In this document: piece after piece, positions 42,886 through 54,045 of the stretch
How positions within the stretch are numbered: the first letter of the stretch is position 1
How the letters are laid out: each line of letters begins with the position of its first letter
Assembly: GCF_002575655.3 (NCBI RefSeq)
Contig: NC_053036.3
Span: 157,084,627 to 157,148,626, forward strand
Length of the DNA: 64,000 nt
DNA from: Aegilops tauschii subsp. strangulata
Lineage: Eukaryota; Streptophyta; Magnoliopsida; Poales; Poaceae
Direction: 5' to 3'
Translations under genes and position numbers: made by a program
Notes under the pieces: model-generated
Database searches by the model: none
Told to the model about the DNA's origin: nothing
Seen by the model: only the letters and a program-made list of their open reading frames with translations

Positions 42886-44150
42886 AAAACGCCGGGGCAA
42901 CCTACCAGCGCATGATTCAAACATGCCTGGAGAAACAGATCGGCAAGACAGTTGAAGCATAGGTGGATGACGTCGTCATAAAAACTAGGCACATCGAGTC
43001 ACTAATAGACGACTTACGCCTCACATTTGACAATCTCCGTGCATATGACATCAAGATCAATCCGGAAAAGTGTGTTTTCGGCGTCCCCGCTGGAAAACTG
43101 CTGGGCTTCATCATTTCCAATAGAGGAACTGAAGCAAATCCAGCCAAAATCCGAGCTTTGTCACAATTGGCTACGCCAAAGGACCTCAAACAGGTCCAAA
43201 AACTCGCCGGATGCATGGCAGCTTTAAGCCGCTTCATCTCCAGATTGGGAGAAAAGGCATTGCCACTCTATTGCCTTCTTCGGCGCACCGATCACTTTGA
43301 GTGGACGGATGCGGCAACGACCGGGCTGGAAGAAATAAAAGCCCTTCTAGCGAGCAACCCAATCCTGGCCGCGCCGAACGTCGGCGAACCCATGTTATTA
43401 TACATATCGGCAACACACCAGCTGGTAAGTGCCGTGCTCGTCGTTGAACGAGAATAGGACGGACACGAATTCCCGCTTCAGAAGCCAGTATACTACGTAT
43501 CCACTGTCCTCACACCATGCAAATCCCGGTACCCTCATTATCAAAAGATAACATCCGCGGTCTTCATGGCATCCCGGAAGCTGCCACACTACTTTCAGGA
43601 GTGTTCGATCATGGTGGCTTCCGAAGTACCACTCAATGACATAATAAACAACCGCGATGCTATGGGCCGGATTGCCAAATGGGCCATTGAGCTCCTTCCA
43701 TTTGACATAACATACAAACCGGGTCGAGCCATTAAATCCCAAGTACTGGCTGACTTCGTCGCTGAATGGACTGAGGCCAAACTCCCTAAAAAGTACAGCA
43801 CATATTCCAACTGGGTTAGGAGCGGGCATCGTTTTAACGTCCCCCACTGGAGACATAGTCCAGTACGTACTCCAGATATTATACACGGACTCCAATAACA
43901 CAGCCGAATACGAGGCCTTATTGCATGGTCTTCGGATGGCTGTCTCCATGGGCATACAACGCCTGGAAGTGCGCGGGGACTCAAACCTCGCAATATCTCA
44001 AATAAATGGAGATTCGATGCCAAAGATCCAAAGATGGCAGCTTACCGTAATGCCGTTCTCAAAATGTGAGCTTGATTCAAGGGGCTCGAGTTCCATCATG
44101 TGGCTCGAGAAAGCAATCAAGCGGCGGATGTTCTTGCTCGCATCGGCGCC
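42886..44150 (+). pseudogene. reverse transcriptase 3' part and RNase H, element C
   Basis: Resumes with AGATYQRMIQTCLEKQIGK. The catalytic motif reads stop-VDD (TAG at 42961) where active Gypsy RTs have Tyr-Val-Asp-Asp. VVIKTRHIESLIDDL, CVFGV.AGKLLGFIIS and the connection domain follow (42963-43457). The RNase H portion at 43566-43900 includes FDITYKPGRAIKSQVLADFV, and the archaeal-type RNase H at 43890-44050 includes EYEALLHGLRMA and VRGDSNLAISQI. Several frameshifts occur. Confidence 0.85.
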
Positions 44151-45575
44151 AAGCGCGACCCCGTCCCACCTAATATCTTTCTGGAAAGGCTTTTTAAGCC
44201 TTCCGTGGTGTGGCATGGGGAGAGCGGCAACAACAGTCCGGATCCGACCACATCCCCAGATTCCGAACACACTGACACCATCGGGGGCTCAACCACTGAA
44301 ATAACACCGTCGGCCCATCTCATCATGGCAGTCATTGCCCCATGGACTGAACCCTTCTTGGCCTACCTTAATAGGCGAGAACTCCCCAAGGATCAGAATG
44401 AGGCTCACCGCATTGTCCGACGTTCGAAAGCCTACAAGGTTCACGATGGAGAACTCTACAAGAAAAGCGCTACCGGAGTACTTCAAAGATGTATCTCTGA
44501 GGAAGAAGGGCGGCAGCTCTTGGCTGAAATTCATGCCAGTCTCGGTGGTCACCACGCCGCGGCTTGGGCCCTCGTAAGCAAGGCCTTCCGTACAGGTTTC
44601 TATTGGCCAGCGACCGGAGCAGATGCACAGGACCTTGTCCAACGTTGCGTCGGATGTCAGCTTTTCGCCAACCAAAGCCATATGCCACCCACTGCCCTAC
44701 AAACGATCCCCATCACTTGGCCTTTCGCGGTCTGGGGGCTCGATATGGTCGGACCCCTTAAAGGAGCAAGCCATAAGAAAAAGTATCTGCTAGTCATGGT
44801 GGATAAATTCACTAAGTGGATAGAGGCCAAACAGTTAAAACGACCGAGGCTGGGCCAGTGATAGAATTCATATCCGGTGTTGTGCACCATTATGGTGTTC
44901 CAGATAGCATCATCACCGATAATGGCTCCAATTTCACAGCTGATGAGGTGAAAACCTGGTGTGCTAATCTGGGCATTAGCTCGATTATGCCTCTGTTTAT
45001 CACTCACAAACAAACGGTCAAGTCGAACGGGCTAATGGTCTTATTATGAGCGGCATTAAACCCAGACTAGTGCGGTCTCTGAGAGAATCAGACAAGCACT
45101 GGGTTGAGGAGCTCGACTCCGTACTCTGGGGGCTGCGGACCACGCCCAACCGCACTACTAGATATACACCTTTCTTCATGGTGTATGGCGCGGAGGCTGT
45201 GTTGCCCTGCGATATTATTCATGAGTCACCTCGAGTGCGCATGTACGAAGAGAGAGAGAGGCCGAGCTTGATCGGCAAGACAGCCTAGATGCCCTGGAGG
45301 AGGAGCGCGATGTTGCAAAAGCCCGTTCCGCATTTTATCAACAACAGGCCCGCAGATATCAAAGCAGAGAAGTACGGGCCAAGATTTATAATGTTGGCGA
45401 ACTCATTCTGCGCTTGCTGGAGAAGAAAAAGGACAAACTCAAGCCCAAATGGGAGGGTCCTTTCATCATTGACGAAGTTCTCACTGGAGGAGCGTACTGC
45501 CTGCGTGATGCATCAGACAATCGCCTAGAGCCGAACCCCTGGAACGCGGCCAGACTCCGAAGATTCTATGCCTAG
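44051..45575 (+). pseudogene. integrase, element C
   Basis: 44100-44861 holds the end of RNase H (NQAADVLARIGA), then an H2C2 zinc-binding module (EIHASLGGHHAA...CVGCQLFAN) and the first catalytic Asp in AVWGLDMVGPLKGAS. After a frameshift near 44845 come the second Asp in GVPDSIITDNGSNFTADEVK and, after another shift, the region expected to carry the catalytic Glu and LDSVLWGLRTTPNRTTRYTP (45046-45288). The C-terminal part, with KWEGPFIIDEVL-like and RFY-A ends, runs to about 45575. At least four frameshifts or stops. Confidence 0.85.
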
Positions 45576-46407
45576 CGCCGAACTATTTGTTCGTCTCCTT
45601 CTCCCTATTGTTTCCATTATTTTTTCCTCTCTTTTCGTTTTTCCTTTTTGTTTTCTAGCCTTAAAGCTTTCGCGCGGCTAAACCATGCACCTGTGATGTA
45701 CACATCCTCGAACATGTACGTCCACTATACCTGGGGGCTTCCCGGACGGAAGCTTATTATTATTATTTTTCGAGCATCAAGCTCATCACATATGCGTTTT
45801 TCCCATATGTATCTTTTCTTCGCCATTATATGCATCGATATGACTTAAGTTTTGGCCAAGCTGGGTTACCTGGCTCCTATGCTTATGCCCTACGTTCCTG
45901 TTAGTTCGGCTGGGGCATAAAGGGAGCACCTCTGCGATTGTTACTGCCGGGTCATCTGGATGTGTACCTCAGACTGGGTGAAGCCGAAAGCTAGCGTTCT
46001 TCAGGGAATATTCGGTCGGTGGATTAAAGATGTTTTTGCATTCACCCCATTGTGAACCCCCAGATGTTACGTATACTGCGATTCTTTCAATCACAATCCG
46101 GACATGCACATTAATGCATGCACACCCAGGGAAAGGAATCCTTAATGGAACTATTCTCTCTGGAAGATGTTTCTTACACTCATAATGTAATATAACATAA
46201 CTAGCCGGATACAACTTGTCTGTTCAAGCAACTATGACCCCTACGCCTGGTTTCCACGCATACCCCGGTCTATTTTGCCGCTAGAGTATTCGGAAACACT
46301 CCGCACCTTCGGGTCCAGAGGTTGAAGCGAAAAGGTCTGCCATGACAATCGTTTTACAATTCAGCTAGAGTTGCATATATCAAGGAAAGTACATAGTCAC
46401 TTGGACT
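45576..46407 (+). other. 3' non-coding part of element C, truncated
   Basis: Post-integrase sequence without a recognisable gene; it includes CTGGGGGCTTCC at 45730, like a polypurine tract. Breaks off at the Helitron-like piece at 46408, before the antisense gene or 3' LTR that a full relative would have. Confidence 0.55.
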
Positions 46408-46669
46408 CAAGATGCCCATGCGTTCCACGAAAAATCAAGATGCATTTGTATGAGTAGTTTATGTTGTGGGAGAAAAGGATGAACAAGAGAAGGCCTTATT
46501 TGCAAATGTCAGAGGGGTGTGGGCATATTTTTGCAAAATTGCCATAGTTTCCTTCCTATCCGTCAGATATAAATCAGACGGCCTATATTGCAGCATGGCA
46601 GGCACACCATCATTACCAACTCTGTTTTTATAAGAGTATAGATATAGATATAGATATAGAGAGTAGAGA
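46408..46669 (-). mobile_element. short Helitron-like non-autonomous element
   Basis: The same sequence as 23095-23340, read on the minus strand. Its complement begins TCTACTCTCTATATC...TTATAAAAACAGAGTTGG and ends in GCATCTTGA near the edge of element C. (AGATAT)n at 46637-46662 is a simple repeat near its 5' end. No gene. Confidence 0.5.
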
Positions 46670-47535
46670 TTTGGTTACCAAATCTCATGTGTGCAATGCA
46701 CGTGTAGCTTACTAGTTGGTTACCAAATCTCATCCGGGTTTCGCACGAGCTCGTACTGCGGGAGCACCACAAGGCCTTCCTATCCGTCGCAACGCACGGG
46801 CACATTCCCCTCTCGGGGCCCACGGGACCGAGCTTCAGTGGCTTAGTGCACCGGCCTATGAGTCAATGACATGCGGACCTTAAATGCGGCTGGCCCACAT
46901 GTCATTCTCATGGTGGTGGCGTGGTTCGCGACTCACTCGTTCGAGATGAACCGGCCGGTGGTGGCGTGGCCGTGGCGAGGGTACCACAGCTGGGCGTCGA
47001 GACGTTACGAGGCGTAGATGGCCACGCCGGCGGGTACTACCTGTAGTACAGAAGTACTCCAACTGAGGATTGATGCCCGGGATGAAATGTGTCACAGCCG
47101 CTGGATGAAAATTCGATGGTGCGGGAGTACGGATCGGAGCAGGCAAACCACGTCCAATTGGGTGTGGCTGTGGTAGAAAGTTGATGGTCGCCGCAGTTCA
47201 GCTGGCCCGCATGTCATGCACACAAAGGCAGAGGAGTGGTGGGGCCGAGAGGGATGGGGCGCACATCAGGGGACGTCGTGTCGTGGGTTGGAGCAGCGTC
47301 GTGGGAATCGCGTGTGGGTGTGGCAGTGGTAGAAACAAGAAACGTGATGGTCGCCGTGGTTCAACTTACATGGACAAGCTGTCATGTCTGCTGACACATG
47401 CATTGCATACCGCTCACTGCAAGGAGCAGTAGTAGATAAAACTTGTTCCAAAGATACCATTTTTTCGATAAAATTCTCAAGATATCATTAGTTTTTACAC
47501 ATGGGATTACTCCTGCAAGGTTCAATCACAACAGG
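46670..47535. other. unassigned segment between Helitron-like ends
   Basis: GC-rich around 46900-47350. A direct duplication of about 60 bp (TGGGTGTGGC(T/A)GTGGTAGAAA... then GATGGTCGCCG) lies at about 47160 and 47313. GTCGCAACGCACGGGCACATT at 46786 resembles another Helitron-like 3' end. It might be a captured gene fragment, but no domain is recognised. Confidence 0.35.
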
Positions 47536-48064
47536 TGTTTTGTAAAAAATGCATCTTGATGTTCCCTGCAATGCACGGGCATCTTGCTAGTTATAGAAGA
47601 AGGCCACATGGGCATCTTGCCGTAGGGTGTGCCACCGACCCAAACTTCAATTTTCTTTTCATACGATTAGGTGCACCGGATGCCGTGCCACGCTACAAAA
47701 TGTTAAAAAAATAGCTCCAAATTTTTAAAACCTGTTATCTTCAAACCATCAAAACAACCCGAGGAATATATTTTGAGTGAAGCATGATTTACTCTTACTG
47801 ATATATGTATATCAAAACTAGAGTGTTTATATTTCAAGCCCGTGAACAAGTATTATTCTACTACTTTGGATCCATTGCAATGCACGGGCCAACACATTGC
47901 TAGTAGTAGTCTCTATCTCTATCTCTACTCTACTCTTATAAAAAAACGGAGTTGTTGATGATGGTGTGCGTGCCATCCTGCAGTATAGGCCGTCCGATTT
48001 ATATCTGACGGATAGGAAGGAAACTATGGCAATTTTGCAAAAAAATACACACACCCCTCTTATA
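47536..48064 (+). mobile_element. Helitron-like ends, head to tail
   Basis: 3' end finishing GCACGGGCATCTTGCTAGT at 47591. A second 3' end finishing ...CACATTGCTAGT at 47904 is followed within 6 bp by a 5' end starting TCTCTATCTCTATCTCTAC (about 47910) and TTATAAAAAAACGGAGTTG. The last copy is cut at 48064 by the CACTA terminus. Confidence 0.5.
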
Positions 48065-49340
48065 CACTACAAAAAAAGACACATCCGTGACATTTTGGGC
48101 CGAACGAAATTTTTCTCTGTCATACATATGACACTTCTATGACGATAATTGTGACAAAACCCGGTATCATCATAGATGTGGTGGGCTCCTACTTCTATGA
48201 CAAAAAATCATGACAGAAAATGGGCTTTTCGTCCTGGGCGGGCCGGAGACGCAGCTGCATGACATTCTTTGGGCCGTCCATGACGGAAAAAACCGTGGTA
48301 GAAGCGAGGGCGAGGAAAATTTCGGGGAGTTCCCGGTTATGGTGGGAGGTCGGGGGCCGAGCGATGCGCGTTTCTCTCGTACACGTACGCGCGTGTGTGC
48401 GAGGCGTTGGCTCTAACTGAACCCGAGCGAGGCGTTGGGCTCTAACTGAACCCGAGCGATTGCACTGCAGGCTACGCGTTACTGAACCCGAGCGATCGAT
48501 CGATGGCTGTTAACTGAACTCGGTCGAGCGATTCCTTCGCTACTGCTGCTAACTGAAGCCGATCGATGCTTCCTCTGGATGAACAGTGAGCGTTGCTGGG
48601 GGGGGGGTTTGGATGAATAGTTCCCGGTGGGGGTGGATGAATAGGACCCCGTGGTGTTGCCTCTGGATGAATAGGACCCCGATCGATCGAGCCGGTTGGG
48701 GCTAGATGAACAGGACCCCGTGGAGGGCAGGATGAACAGGACCACCCCGTGGAGGGCAGGATGAACAGGACCACCCCGTGGAGGGCTGGATGAACAGTAG
48801 CCCCGTGGAGGGGTGGTTGAACAGGAGCCCGTGGAGAGGGCTGGTTGAACAGTAGCCGGTGGAGTAGCGCGTGGTGGAGGCTGGATGAACAGGAGCCCGT
48901 GGATGAACAGTCGCAGGTGGAGGCTGGAGGAGGTCGACGGTGGATGAACAGTAGCCCGTGGAGGCGGGAGGGGGTCGACGGTGAAGATGAACAGTGTCCC
49001 GTGGAGTCCCGTTTTGCGGTACGCCACACCCCTCCCGATGAACAGGACCCCTGTTTTGACCGTAGCGCTCCAACACAAGTCCGTTTCCTCCGTTTTGCAG
49101 TACGCCACACCCCTCCCGATCAACAGGACACCCGTTTCGACCGTAGGAGGTCCGTTTCCTCCGTTTTGCGGTACGCCAGACCCCTCCCAATGAACAGGAT
49201 CCCGTTTCAAACGTGGCCGGTCGAACACAAGGCCATTTCCTCCATTCTGCGGTACGCATGCCTCGTTTCCATCGGCTGTTCTGTCCAAGCCCTCCCGATG
49301 AACACGACGATGCATTCCGTTCCGACCCAGCCGGTTGGCT
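48065..49340 (+). mobile_element. left end of second CACTA-like element, with GATGAACAG repeats
   Basis: Starts CACTACAAAAAAAGACACAT, followed by ATGACA/TGTCAT words as in the element at 156. From 48410 short direct repeats appear: TAACTGAACCCGAGCGA (four to five times, 48410-48500), then (T/C)GGATGAACAG(T/G)A with CCCGTGGAGG about every 30-45 bp to 49200, and CCGTTTTGCGGTACGCCA three to four times at 49010-49255. Overlapping frames on both strands are by-products of the repeat. No terminal partner found. Confidence 0.6.
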
Positions 49341-49640
49341 CCCCATGAACACGACGACGACGCTGTTTCTCTGTTCCGACCCAGCCATGTACACGAGCTC
49401 TGGCCGTACATATGGGCGAGTAGGTGTTCGAGACCCTGCCCGTATGTACGTACGTGGCCGTATTTTCTTTCTTGCACACTGGCCGCTATACGTATGTGTA
49501 CGTGCTACGTGCGCGCCTCTACTATGACACGTGCGCGCCTCTACATCGACCAGTATGTACATACACGTTCGCGACCAGAATGACAATGCTACGTACGCTT
49601 CGACCAGGTGGGTCCTGACTGTCAGGCACTTCCTTGCGTG
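49341..49640. other. spacer in CACTA-like element
   Basis: GTACGTACGT-type palindromes and TATGTACGTAC words; no gene seen. Confidence 0.4.
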
Positions 49641-52600
49641 CGAAGATGTAGCTGGTGGGTCCCACCAGTCAGGGGGAAACGTTTTTTTCACGAAATACAG
49701 TGGCCCGTTCGCTGGGTCCCAGCTGTCAGGTGGAGGAATCATTATTTTCCTCGTAATAAGGAGGCACTTCCTTGCTGCGGCCGTGGACCCAGCTGTCAGC
49801 CTCTCCACGTACAGTCCACGTCCGATGGAAGTCGTTCCTTGACCACGTTGACCATGCCGCGCTGAGAGCACCAGGGCGGTGGACGATGGCGAGGCCTAAG
49901 AGGGGGACGACGAGGAGCCGGGGAAGACGCGGCAGTGGAAGCCCGTGCGGAGAGGAGTACGAGGGTTCACTGGTTCGGCTGTGGTGTGAGGCTGCTGTCG
50001 CCACAGGGCCTGGCCAGCGGTGGGAATAGTAGGGGGCGGTGAGGCCTCCGCAGCAGCACAGCCGGCCACGGGAGGCAGGACCTTGCGGCACGACCGGCGC
50101 TGCTTTGGGCGGCTGGAGCAAGAAGACCAGAGGTTGAAGAAGCACTACGGCCGTTGGATGGACATCGTACGGTCACTGGAGCTAGAATCGTTCATATTGA
50201 CTAAAGTTGACAAAGGCCCCCATCCCAGTCAACTTAGTAGGCCCACAAGTCAGCCTCCCACCATGGTGGGTCCTAGCTAGCAGGGGGAGTATTCATTTTT
50301 TTGTGCATAATAAAGAGGCACTTCCTTGCGTGCGAAGATATAGTTGGTGGGTCCGAGCTGTCAGCGGCGGTAACGTTTTTTTTCACAAAATACAGAGGCC
50401 CTTTCGGTGGGTCCCTGATGTCAGGTGGAGGAATCATTATTTTGCGCATAATAAGGAGGCATTTCCTTGCGTGCGACCGTGGACCCAGCTGTCGGCCTCT
50501 CCACGTACAGTCCACTTCAGATGCATGTCGGTCGTTGACCACGTTGACTAGGCCGCACCGAGAGCACCAGGGCGGTGGACGACGGCGAGGCCTAGGAAGG
50601 GAACGACACGGAGGCAGGGAAGACTCGGCAGTTGTTTCCCACGCTGAGGGGAGTACGACTGTACGAGGGTTTACTGGTTCGTCTGCCGTCGCCGGAGAAT
50701 AACAGCAGGTATGGGTGAGTAGAGGGATGGCTAGGCCAGCGATGGGAGTACGGTGGGGCGGTGAGGCCTGCGCGGCAGCACAGCCGGCCGCGGGGAGGAG
50801 GGAGCAGGCAGTCCCGCCGGCGCTTGTTTGAGCGGCTGGAGCAGGAAGAGCAGAGATTGAAGAAGCACGACGGCCGTTGGATGGACATCCAACAGTTAGT
50901 GCTTGTGCGTCAACCTTTTTTTAGGAAAGCCTCAAATCTGTGGAAAACAGCATACAACCCATCTGCCATTATTTCTAATAATTTACAGCCCATTTGCTAA
51001 TTCTTAAGGTTTTTTTGGAGCCCATATTCTTTTTGTTAGCATTACAGCCCATATTGTGGCCACGGTTAAAAAATTATACGGAATTTTGCATATTTCGGTG
51101 CGGTCCGAACTGTTTTTAATCCCGAAATTTCGACTCACATTCAAACTGATTTTAAAAATAAATGTATATCAATATAAAATCCAACAAATTCTCCACGCAT
51201 AAAAAATAATGTAATTTAAAATCATGAAATGAAAAAAAAAGATATTTGAAACTAATTGCCGGTTTGATGTGTTTTAAAAATGTACATCCCATTTCTTATT
51301 ACTGATGGGCCATTTTCTCGGCCAGCCGAATGAAAGCTCTCCTCGTCTTGAAAGATTTGCAGCCCAACAGGCCTGACAAAGCGACTTACTTGGCAAATCA
51401 CAAAAAAACTGGGCTGTGGACGTGGACCCAGCTGTTAGCCTCTCCACGCACAATACTCTTCCGATGGAAGTCGTTCCTTGACCACATTGACCACGTCGCG
51501 CGGAGAGCACCATGGCGGTGGACGACGGCGAGGCCTAGGAAGGGGACGACGCGGAGCCGGGGAAGATGCGGCAGTGGAAGCCCGCGCGGAGAGGAGTACG
51601 AGGGTTCACTGGTTCGGCTGCGGTGTGAGGCTGCCGTCACCGCAGGGCCTAGCCAGCGGTGGGAATAGTAGGGGGCGGTGAGGCCTCTGCGGCAGCACCG
51701 TCGGCCATGGGAGGCAGGAGCATGCGGTACGACCGGCGCTGCTTTGGGCGGCTGGAGCAAGAAGACCAGAGGTTGAAGAAGCACTACGGCTGTTGGATGG
51801 ACATCGTACGGTCACTGGAGCTAGAATCGTTCATATTGACTAAGTTGACAAAGCCCTTCGTCCCCGTCAACTTAGTAGGCCCACAAGTCAGCCTCCCACC
51901 AAGGTGGGTCCCAGCTAGCCGAGGGAGTATTCATTTTTTTGTGCGTAATAAGGAGGCACTTCCGGTGGGTCCGAGCTGACAGCGGGGGGAACGTTTTTTC
52001 GTGAAATACGGTGGCCCGTCCGGTGGGTCCCAGCAGTTAGGGGGAAACGATTTTTTTCGCAAAATACCGGTGGCCCGTCCGGTGGGTCCCCGCTGTCAGG
52101 TGGAGGAATAATTATTTTCCGCGTAATAAGGAGGCACTTCCTTGCGGTTGCCGTGGACCCAGCTGTCAGCCTCTCCACGTACAGTCCACGTCCGATGGAA
52201 GTCGTTCCTTGACCATGTTGACCACGCCGCGCCGAGAGCACCAGGGCGGTGGACAACGGCGAGGCCTAGGAAGGGGACGACATGGAGCCTGGGAAGACGC
52301 GTCAGTGGATGTACACGTGGAGAGGAGTACGAGGGTTCACTGGTTCGGCTGCGCTGCCGTCGCCGCAGAATAATAGGGGGTGTGGGTGAGTGGAGGGATG
52401 GCCTGGCCAGCGGTGGGAGTAGTAGGGGGCGGTGAGGCCTCCACGGCAGCACAACCGGCTACGGGAGGCAGGAGCAGGCGGCACGACCAGCGTTGCTTTG
52501 GGTGGCTAGAGCAAGAAGACCAGAGGTGAAGAAGCACAACGGCCGTTGGATGGACATCGTATGGTCACTGCAGCTAGAATCGTTTATATTGACTAAGTTG

Positions 52601-53350
52601 ACAAAGCCCTTGGTACGTCAACTTAGTAGGCCCACATGTCAGCTTCCGAAACGGGGCGCCCCAAATGTCAGGGGGAGGAATCATTTTTTGGGCGGGTGAA
52701 GCTAGAATATCCGAGATTGAAGAAGAAGCACGGCATCCGTTGGATGGACATCCAACGGCCACTGCTGCTAGAACCGTGTGTTGACTATAAGTTGCAAAGC
52801 CTTGCATACGCGTCAACTCTGTTTTTTTAGGGGACGCGTCAACTTAGTAAGGCCAGAAGTGTGTGGCAGAGAACTTATAGCCCATTTGAGATTTGTAAGA
52901 ATGTGTAGCCCATTTTTGAATTCTAATGGAATTTACTACAGCCCATTTACAGTTTGTTAAAAGTACAGCCCATTTCAACCAACCGTTCAAAGCAGAATTC
53001 AATAAAATTTCCCACATTTTGATGGGATCCGAAATATTTTTATCCCAAAATTTCTAGTCAGATTAAATACAATTTCAATATAAATTTATATTACGTAAAA
53101 ATCCAACGAAACATTGCGCTCGCAACAATTAATGAAATTAAAATTTTCAATATCCAAAAATAATATTTTATAAAGTAATCACGTGTTTGGTGCATTTTTT
53201 TATAGTTACTGCCCAGTTTTTATAATTACATCCCATTTATTATTTCTTAAAGCCCATTTTCTTGTTAAGCCTAATGCATCCCTCCTAGGAAAGATTTGCA
53301 GCCCAGCGGGGCGGAGAATAACAACTTGACCTTGCCTGGGTATTCCTAAA
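49640..53350. repeat. two-level tandem duplication inside the second CACTA-like region
   Basis: GTGGACCCAGCTGT.(A/G)GCCTCTCCACG recurs at 49786, 50486, 51423 and 52154. Each copy is followed by TTGACCACGTTGACC-like text, CACCAGGGCGGTGGACGA, GGTTCACTGGTTCGGCTG and GGCCGTTGGATGGACATC. Copies 1 and 3 share details with each other (GTGTGAGGCTGC, GTGGGAATAGTAGGGGGCGG), and 2 and 4 share others (GAATAA..GG, GGGTGAGT.GAGGGATGG). Each pair is followed by an AT-rich block (50920-51410 and 52860-53350) with AGCCCA(T/A)TT motifs and TTTGCAGCCCA. So the order is 1-2-AT, 3-4-AT: a pair duplicated as a block of about 1.65-1.9 kb. Confidence 0.85.
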
Positions 53351-53965
53351 AAAAGTATAGCTGGGCTAGCCATTTTCAGCTTGAAAAAAATTAATATCTG
53401 GGCTGGATATCTGGCCTGGGCTAGACGGGCCACAGCCCGCCCAGTTAATACCTGCAGCGATGTTTTCGTTGTTGTTCAGAGGAGAAAAATTAATATCTGG
53501 GCTAAACATCAAAAAACTCTGTAGTGCTCACACCTGAAAAAGACAAATACTGCTCGAGCTGCTTGGTCCCAGCTGTCGGCCGCTTCTTGTGCAATTCTCT
53601 CGTTTATTGACTACTACATAGGTTGACAATGGTGTGGGACCGTGATGTCAGGAAACCAGGAGGAAGCAAAATAAATTATAGTTATATATATATATAATAA
53701 GGAGGCACTTGCGTACGTGAGGCTATGGACCTGGTGGGTCCCCATTGTCATCCTCTCCAAGTAAAGTCATCTCCTCGCCCACGCGCGCTTTCCACGCGAA
53801 ACAGTCAGCGCCGCCTGCCCCGCTTCCCGGTGCAGGCGATTGCTCCGCCTTCAAACGACACAAGTGTCGTCCGTCCGTCCATCTACCGCCCACATTAATG
53901 ATAAGCGGTTGCCGAGGTGGCTACTCCGGCGCCACACGTCCGTCCCTCTGCCCGCCCACCAATGC
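53351..53965. other. region upstream of the 54046 ORF
   Basis: A degenerate fifth copy of the GGAGGCACTT...GGTGGGTCCC...CCTCTCCA phrase lies at 53700-53760. The promoter-like part TCGCCCACGCGCGCTTTCC (about 53776) onward is partly repeated at 59640. No gene in 53351-53700. Confidence 0.45.
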
Positions 53966-53973
53966 TATATAAA
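53966..53973 (+). promoter_or_regulatory. TATA box upstream of the 54046 ORF
   Basis: TATATAAA about 73 bp before the ATG, followed by a C-rich leader ending CCACCATGG, a good plant start context. Confidence 0.6.
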
Positions 53974-54045
53974 CTGCTGCGCCGGCCATAGCCGCAGTCA
54001 TCCGCATCCGTTCCCTTTCTCCTGTCCACACCACTACTGCCCACC

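Larger units (their letters stand above)
33570..46407 (+). mobile_element. Gypsy LTR retrotransposon C (Fatima-like), truncated, interrupted by element D
   Basis: 5' LTR 33570-34050, primer-site region, gag, protease, RT, RNase H and integrase in standard Gypsy order on the plus strand. RT is split at 36482/42886 by element D. About 830 bp of 3' sequence follow integrase and then stop at a Helitron-like piece (46408), so there is no 3' LTR and no checkable TSD. Many stops and frameshifts make it inactive. LTR and primer-site region match element A. Net length without D is about 6.4 kb. Confidence 0.88.

Noticed and set aside
44051..45575. Element C integrase as an intact gene
   Set aside because: At least four frameshifts or stops split the zinc-binding, catalytic and C-terminal parts.
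48479..49871. Long minus-strand ORFs of 332 and 389 codons over the GATGAACAG repeats
   Set aside because: Low-complexity Ser/Pro/His products of short tandem repeats, open in several frames at once.
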